NCBI RefSeq assembly: GCF_042477335.2
Contig: NC_091247.1
Coordinates: 224,526,001 to 224,590,000, forward strand
DNA: 64,000 nucleotides
Direction of reading: 5' to 3'
Origin: Ovis canadensis
Taxonomy: Eukaryota > Chordata > Mammalia > Artiodactyla > Bovidae
Shown here: piece by piece, positions 59,823 to 64,000 of the stretch
Numbering within the stretch: the stretch's first letter is position 1
Layout of the letters: each line of letters begins with the position of its first letter
Translations under genes and position numbers: made by a program
The notes under the pieces: generated by a model
Told to the model about the DNA's origin: nothing
What the model saw: the letters and a program-made list of their open reading frames with translations, nothing else
Database searches by the model: none

Positions 59823-62800
59823 CCAGTTCAGTTCAGTTCAGTTAAGTCACTCAGTCGTGTCCGATTCTTTGCGACCCAATGAATCACAGCACGCCAGGCC
59901 TCCCTGTCCATCACCAACTCCCAGAGTTCACTCAGGCGCACATCCATCGAGTCAGTGATGCCATGCAGCCATCTCATCCTCTGTCGTCCCCTTCTCCTGC
60001 CCCCAATCCCTCCCAGCATCAAAGTCATTTCCAATGAGTCAACTCTTCGCATGAGGTGCCCAAAGTACTGGAGATTCAGCTTTAGCATCATTCCTTCCAA
60101 AGAAATCCCAGGGTTGATCTCCTTCAGAATGGACTGGTTGGATCTCCTTGCAGTCCAAGGGACTCTCAAGAGTCTTCTCCAACACCACAGTTCAAAAGCA
60201 TCAATTCTTCGGCGCTCAGCCTTCTTCACAGTCCAAGTCTCACATCCATACATGACTACTGGAAAAACTATAGCCTTGACTAGACGGACCTTAGTCGGCA
60301 AAGTAATGTCTCTGCTTTTGAATATGCTATCTAGGTTGGTTATAACTATTCTTCCAAGGAGTAAGTGTCTCTTAATTTCATGGCTGCAGTCACCATCTGC
60401 AGTGATGTTGGAGCACAAAAAAGGAAAGTCTGACACTGTTTCCACTGTGTCCCCGTCTATTTCCCATGAAGTGATGGGACCAGATGCCATGATCTTTATT
60501 TTCTGAATGTTGAGCTTTAAGCCAACTTTTTCACTCTCCTCTTTCACTTTCATCAAGAGGCTTTTTAGCTCCTCTTCACTTTCTGCCATAAGGGTGGTGT
60601 CATCTGCATATCTGAGGTTATTGATATTTCTCCCGGCAATTTTGATTCCAGCTTGTGTTTCTTCAGTCCAGCATTTCTCATGATGTACTCTGCATATAAG
60701 TTAAATAAGCAGGGTGACAGTATACAGCCTTGACATATTCCTTTTCCTATTTGGAACCAGTCTGTTGTTCCATGTCCAGTTCTAACTGTTGCTTCCTGAC
60801 CTGCATACAGATTTCTCAAGAGGCAGGTTAGGTGGTCTGGTATTCCCATCTCTTTCAGAATTTTCGACAGTTTATTGTGATCCACACAGTCAAAGGCTTT
60901 GGCATAGTCAATAAAGCAGAAATAGATGTTTTTCTGGAACTCTCTTGCTTTTTCCATGATCCAGCGGATGTTGGCACTTTGATCTCTGGTTCCTCTGCCT
61001 TTTCTAAAACCAGCTTGAACATCAGGAAGTTCATGGTTCACGTATTGCTGAAGCCTGGCTTGGAGGATTTTGAGCATTACTTCACTAGCATGTGAGATGA
61101 GTGCAGTTGTGTGGTAGTTTGAGCATTCTTTGGCATTGCCTTTCTTTGGGATTGGAATGAAAACTGACCTTTTTCTTTGGCATTGCCTTTCTTTGGGATT
61201 GGAATGAAAACTGACCTTTTCCAGTCCTGTGGCCACTGCTGAGTTTTCCAAATTTGCTGGCATATTGAGTGCAGCACTTTCACAGCATCATCTTTCAGGA
61301 TTTGAAATAGCTCAACTGGAATTCCATCACCTCCACTAGCTTTGTTCGTAGTGATGCTTTCTAAGGCCCACTTGACTTCACATTCCAGATGTCTGGCTCT
61401 AGATTAGTGATCACGCCATCGTGATTATCTGGGTCGTGAAGATCTTTTTTGTACAGTTCTTCTGTGTATTCTTGCCACCTCTTCTTAATATCTTCTGCTT
61501 CTGTTAGGTCCATACCATTTCTGTCCTTTATCGAGCCCATCTTTGCATGAAATGTTGCCTTGGTATCTCTAGTTTTCTTAAAGAGATCTCTAGTCTTTCC
61601 CATTCTGTTGTTTTCCTCTATTTCTTTGCATTGATCGCTGAAGAAGGCTTTCTTATCTCTTCTTGCTATTCTTTGGAACTTTGCATTCAGATGCTTATAT
61701 CTTCCCTTTCCTCCTGTGCTTTTCACCTCTCTTCTTTTCACAGCTATTTGTAAGGCCTCCCCAGACAGCCATTTTGCTTTTTTGCATTTCTTTTGCATGG
61801 GGATGGTCTTGATCCCTGTTTCCTGTACAGTGTCACAAACCTCATTCCATAGTTCATCAGGCACTCTGTCTATCAGATCTAGGCCCTTAAATCTATTTCT
61901 TACTTCTACTGTATAATCATAACGGATTTGATTTAGGTCATACCTGAATGGTCTAGCGGTTTTCCCTACTTTCTTTAATTTAAGTCTGAATTTGGCAATA
62001 AGGAGTTCATGATCTGAGCCACAGTCAGCTCCTGGTCTTGTTTTTGTTGACTGTATAGAGCTTCTCCATCTTTGGCTGCAAAGAATATAATCAGTCTGAT
62101 TTCGGTGTTGCCCATCTGGTGATGTCCATGTATAGGGTCTTCTCTTGTGTTATTGGAAGAGGGTGTTTGCTATGACCAGTGCATTTTCTTGGCAAAACTC
62201 TTATTAGTCTTTGCCCTGCTTCATTCTGCATTCCAAGGCCAAATTTGCCTGTTACTCCAGGTGTTTCTTGACTTCCTACTTTTGCATTCCAGTCTCCTAT
62301 AATGAAAAGAACGCCTTTTTAGGGTGTTAGTTCTAAAAGGTCTTGTAGGTCTTCATAGAACCGTTCGACTTCAGCTTCTTCCGTGCTACTGGTTGGGGCA
62401 TAGACTTGGATTACTGTGATATTGAATGGTTTGCCTTGGAGACAAACAGAGATCATTGTGTCGTTTTTGAGATTGCATCCAAGTACTGCATTTCAGACTC
62501 TTTTGTTGACCATGATGGCTACTCCATTTCTTCTGAGGGATTCCTGCCCGCAGTAGTAGATATAATGGTCATCTGAGTTAAATTCACCCATTCCAGTCCA
62601 TTTTAGTTCGCTGATTCCTAGAATGTCGACGTTCACCCTTGCCATCTCGTTTGACCACTTCCAATTTGCCTTGATTCATGGACCTGACATTCCAGGTTCC
62701 TATGCAATATTGCTCTTTACAGCATCGGATCTTGCTTCTATCACCAGTCATATCCACAGCTGTGTATTGTTTTTGCTTTGGCTCCATCCCTTCATTCTTT

Positions 62801-63170
62801 CTAGAGTTTTTTCTCCATTGATCTCCAGTAGCATATTGGGCACCTAATGACCTGGGGAGTTCCTCTTTTGGTATCCTATCATTTTGCCTTTTCATACTGT
62901 TCATGGGGTTCTCAAGGCAAGAATACTGAAGTGGTTTGCCATTCCCTTCTCCAGTGGACCACATTCTGTCAGACCTCTCCACCATGACCCGCCCATCTTG
63001 GTTTACCCCATGGGCATGGCTTAGTTTCATTGAGTTAGACAAGGCTGTGGTCCTAGTGTGATTAGATTGACTGGTTTTCTGTGAGTATGGTTTCAGTGTG
63101 TCTGCCCTCTGATGCCCTCTTGCAACACCTACCATCTTTCTTGGGTTTCTCTTACCTAGGGCGTGGGGTA
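59823..63170 (-). mobile_element. Full-length BovB LINE, antisense
   Basis: 3.35 kb on the minus strand from a 5' end at about 63170 ('acgccctaggtaagagaaac' read in sense) through an endonuclease (about 62890-62150) and RT (61864-60565 in pieces, FIDYAKAFDCVDH, NLYAGQEATVRTGHG). A C-terminal domain follows, with the tail at 59823 (sense ...aactgaactgaact). Stops, frameshifts and a 47-bp tandem duplicate at 61126-61219 break the frame. Confidence 0.92.
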
Positions 63171-63921
63171 TTTCTTGGAGTTTCAGCTTCAACATCAGTC
63201 CTTCCAATGAACACCCAGGACTGATCTCCTTTAGAATGGACTGGTTGGATCGCCTTGCAGTCCAAGGGACTCTAAAGAGTCTTCTCCGACACCACAGTTC
63301 AAAAGCATCAATTCTTCTGTGCTCAGCTTTCTTCACCGTCCAACTCTCACATCCATACATGATCACTGGAAAAACCATAGCTTTGACTAGATGGACCTTT
63401 GTTGACAAAGTAATGTCTCTGCTTTTCAATATGCTACCTAGGTTGGTTATAACTTTCCTTCCAAGGAGTAAGCGTCTTTTAATTTCATGCCTGCAATCAC
63501 CATCTGCAGTGATTTTGGAGCCCCCCCAAAGTAAAGTCTGGCAGTGTTTCCACTGTTCCCCCATCTATTTCCCATGAAGTGATGGGACCAGATGCCATGA
63601 TCTTCGTTTTCTGAATGTTGCGCTGTAAGCCAACTTTTTCACTCTCCTCTTTCACTTTCATCAAGAGGCTGTTTAGTTCCTCTTCTCTTTCTGCCGTAAG
63701 GGTGGTGTCATCTGCATATCTGAGGTTATTTATATTTTTCCCGGCAATCTTGATCCAGCTGTGCTTCTTCCAGCATATGTTAAATAAGCAGGGTGACAAT
63801 ATACAGCCTTGACGTACTCCTTTCCCAATTTGGAACCAGTCTGTTGTTCCATGTCCAGTTCTAACTCTTGCTTCCTGACCTGCATATAGGTTTCTCAAGA
63901 GACAGGTCAGATGATCTGGTA
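63171..63921 (-). mobile_element. BovB RT/C-terminal part, right part of the split copy
   Basis: Antisense BovB from 'gatctggtatt' at 63921 to 'ttggagtttcagcttcaaca' at 63171. It contains the YADD box (sense [11 protein letters not shown]) and the C-terminal segment, with frame breaks. Confidence 0.85.
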
Positions 63922-64000
63922 TTCAGTTCAGTTCAGTTCAGTTCAGTTGCTCAGTCGTGTCCGACTCTTTGTGACCCCAAGAATCGCAGCACACCAGGCC
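63922..64000 (-). mobile_element. Further BovB or Bov-tA 3' end, runs off the window
   Basis: Starts with repeats of CAGTT then 'gctcagtcgtgtccgactct', the antisense BovB/SINE tail. Confidence 0.85.

Larger units (their letters stand above)
55253..64000 (+). other. SREBF2: SREBF2 intron 7 (partial, runs off the window)
   Basis: No further SREBF2 exon is recognisable to the end. 55253-56385 is unique-looking. From 56390 on it is almost all SINE, L1 and BovB, listed separately. Confidence 0.85.

Noticed and set aside
55253-64000. Search for SREBF2 exon 8 or the miR-33a hairpin
   Set aside because: No sequence resembling the next SREBP-2 peptide is present, and miR-33a lies in a much later intron of this gene.

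Overview
The window is mammalian genomic DNA from a ruminant, most likely a bovid. It carries RTE-BovB LINEs, Bov-tA SINEs and CHR-type tRNA SINEs alongside old MIR, L2 and L1. I cannot tell cattle, buffalo, sheep or goat apart from sequence alone.

Layout: the last coding exon and 3'UTR of CCDC134 (+, to about 2.9 kb) are followed by a short spacer. A nested retroelement block then fills 3814-22667, and a 2.2 kb spacer leads to the CpG-island promoter and first seven coding exons of SREBF2 (+, exon 1 at 25196, exon 7 ending at 55252). SREBF2 encodes SREBP-2, the master transcription factor of cholesterol synthesis. The window holds codons 1-454: the acidic activation domain, Gly/Ser- and Gln-rich regions and the whole bHLH-zipper. 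The membrane and regulatory half lies beyond the window, and 55253-64000 is intron 7. The promoter shows a textbook sterol element (ATCACCCCAC) followed 18 bp later by an inverted CCAAT (ATTGG), the arrangement known for SREBP-2 feed-forward autoregulation.

The most striking structure is the nested block. A class I (gamma-type) endogenous retrovirus on the + strand has two LTRs, a tRNA-Pro primer binding site, gag, pol, env, a polypurine tract and an exact 4-bp target duplication (GTTC). It has been invaded at least four times: (a) an antisense betaretrovirus-like (ERVK) mosaic in gag; (b) a nearly full-length BovB inside that ERVK, flanked exactly by a 275-bp direct repeat; (c) a 5'-truncated BovB in env with a 12-bp target duplication; (d) an antisense solo LTR inside the 3' LTR with a 4-bp target duplication (AGAA). 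All viral genes are broken.

SREBF2 introns hold many SINEs, several with clear target duplications, including a CHR-2 SINE ending about 40 bp before exon 4. Intron 7 ends in an L1 and BovB thicket containing a deletion-derivative BovB and a BovB inserted in another BovB. I see no new kind of biological system. The novelty lies in the nested insertions, the mosaic pol and the closeness of a sense-oriented LTR promoter to SREBF2.
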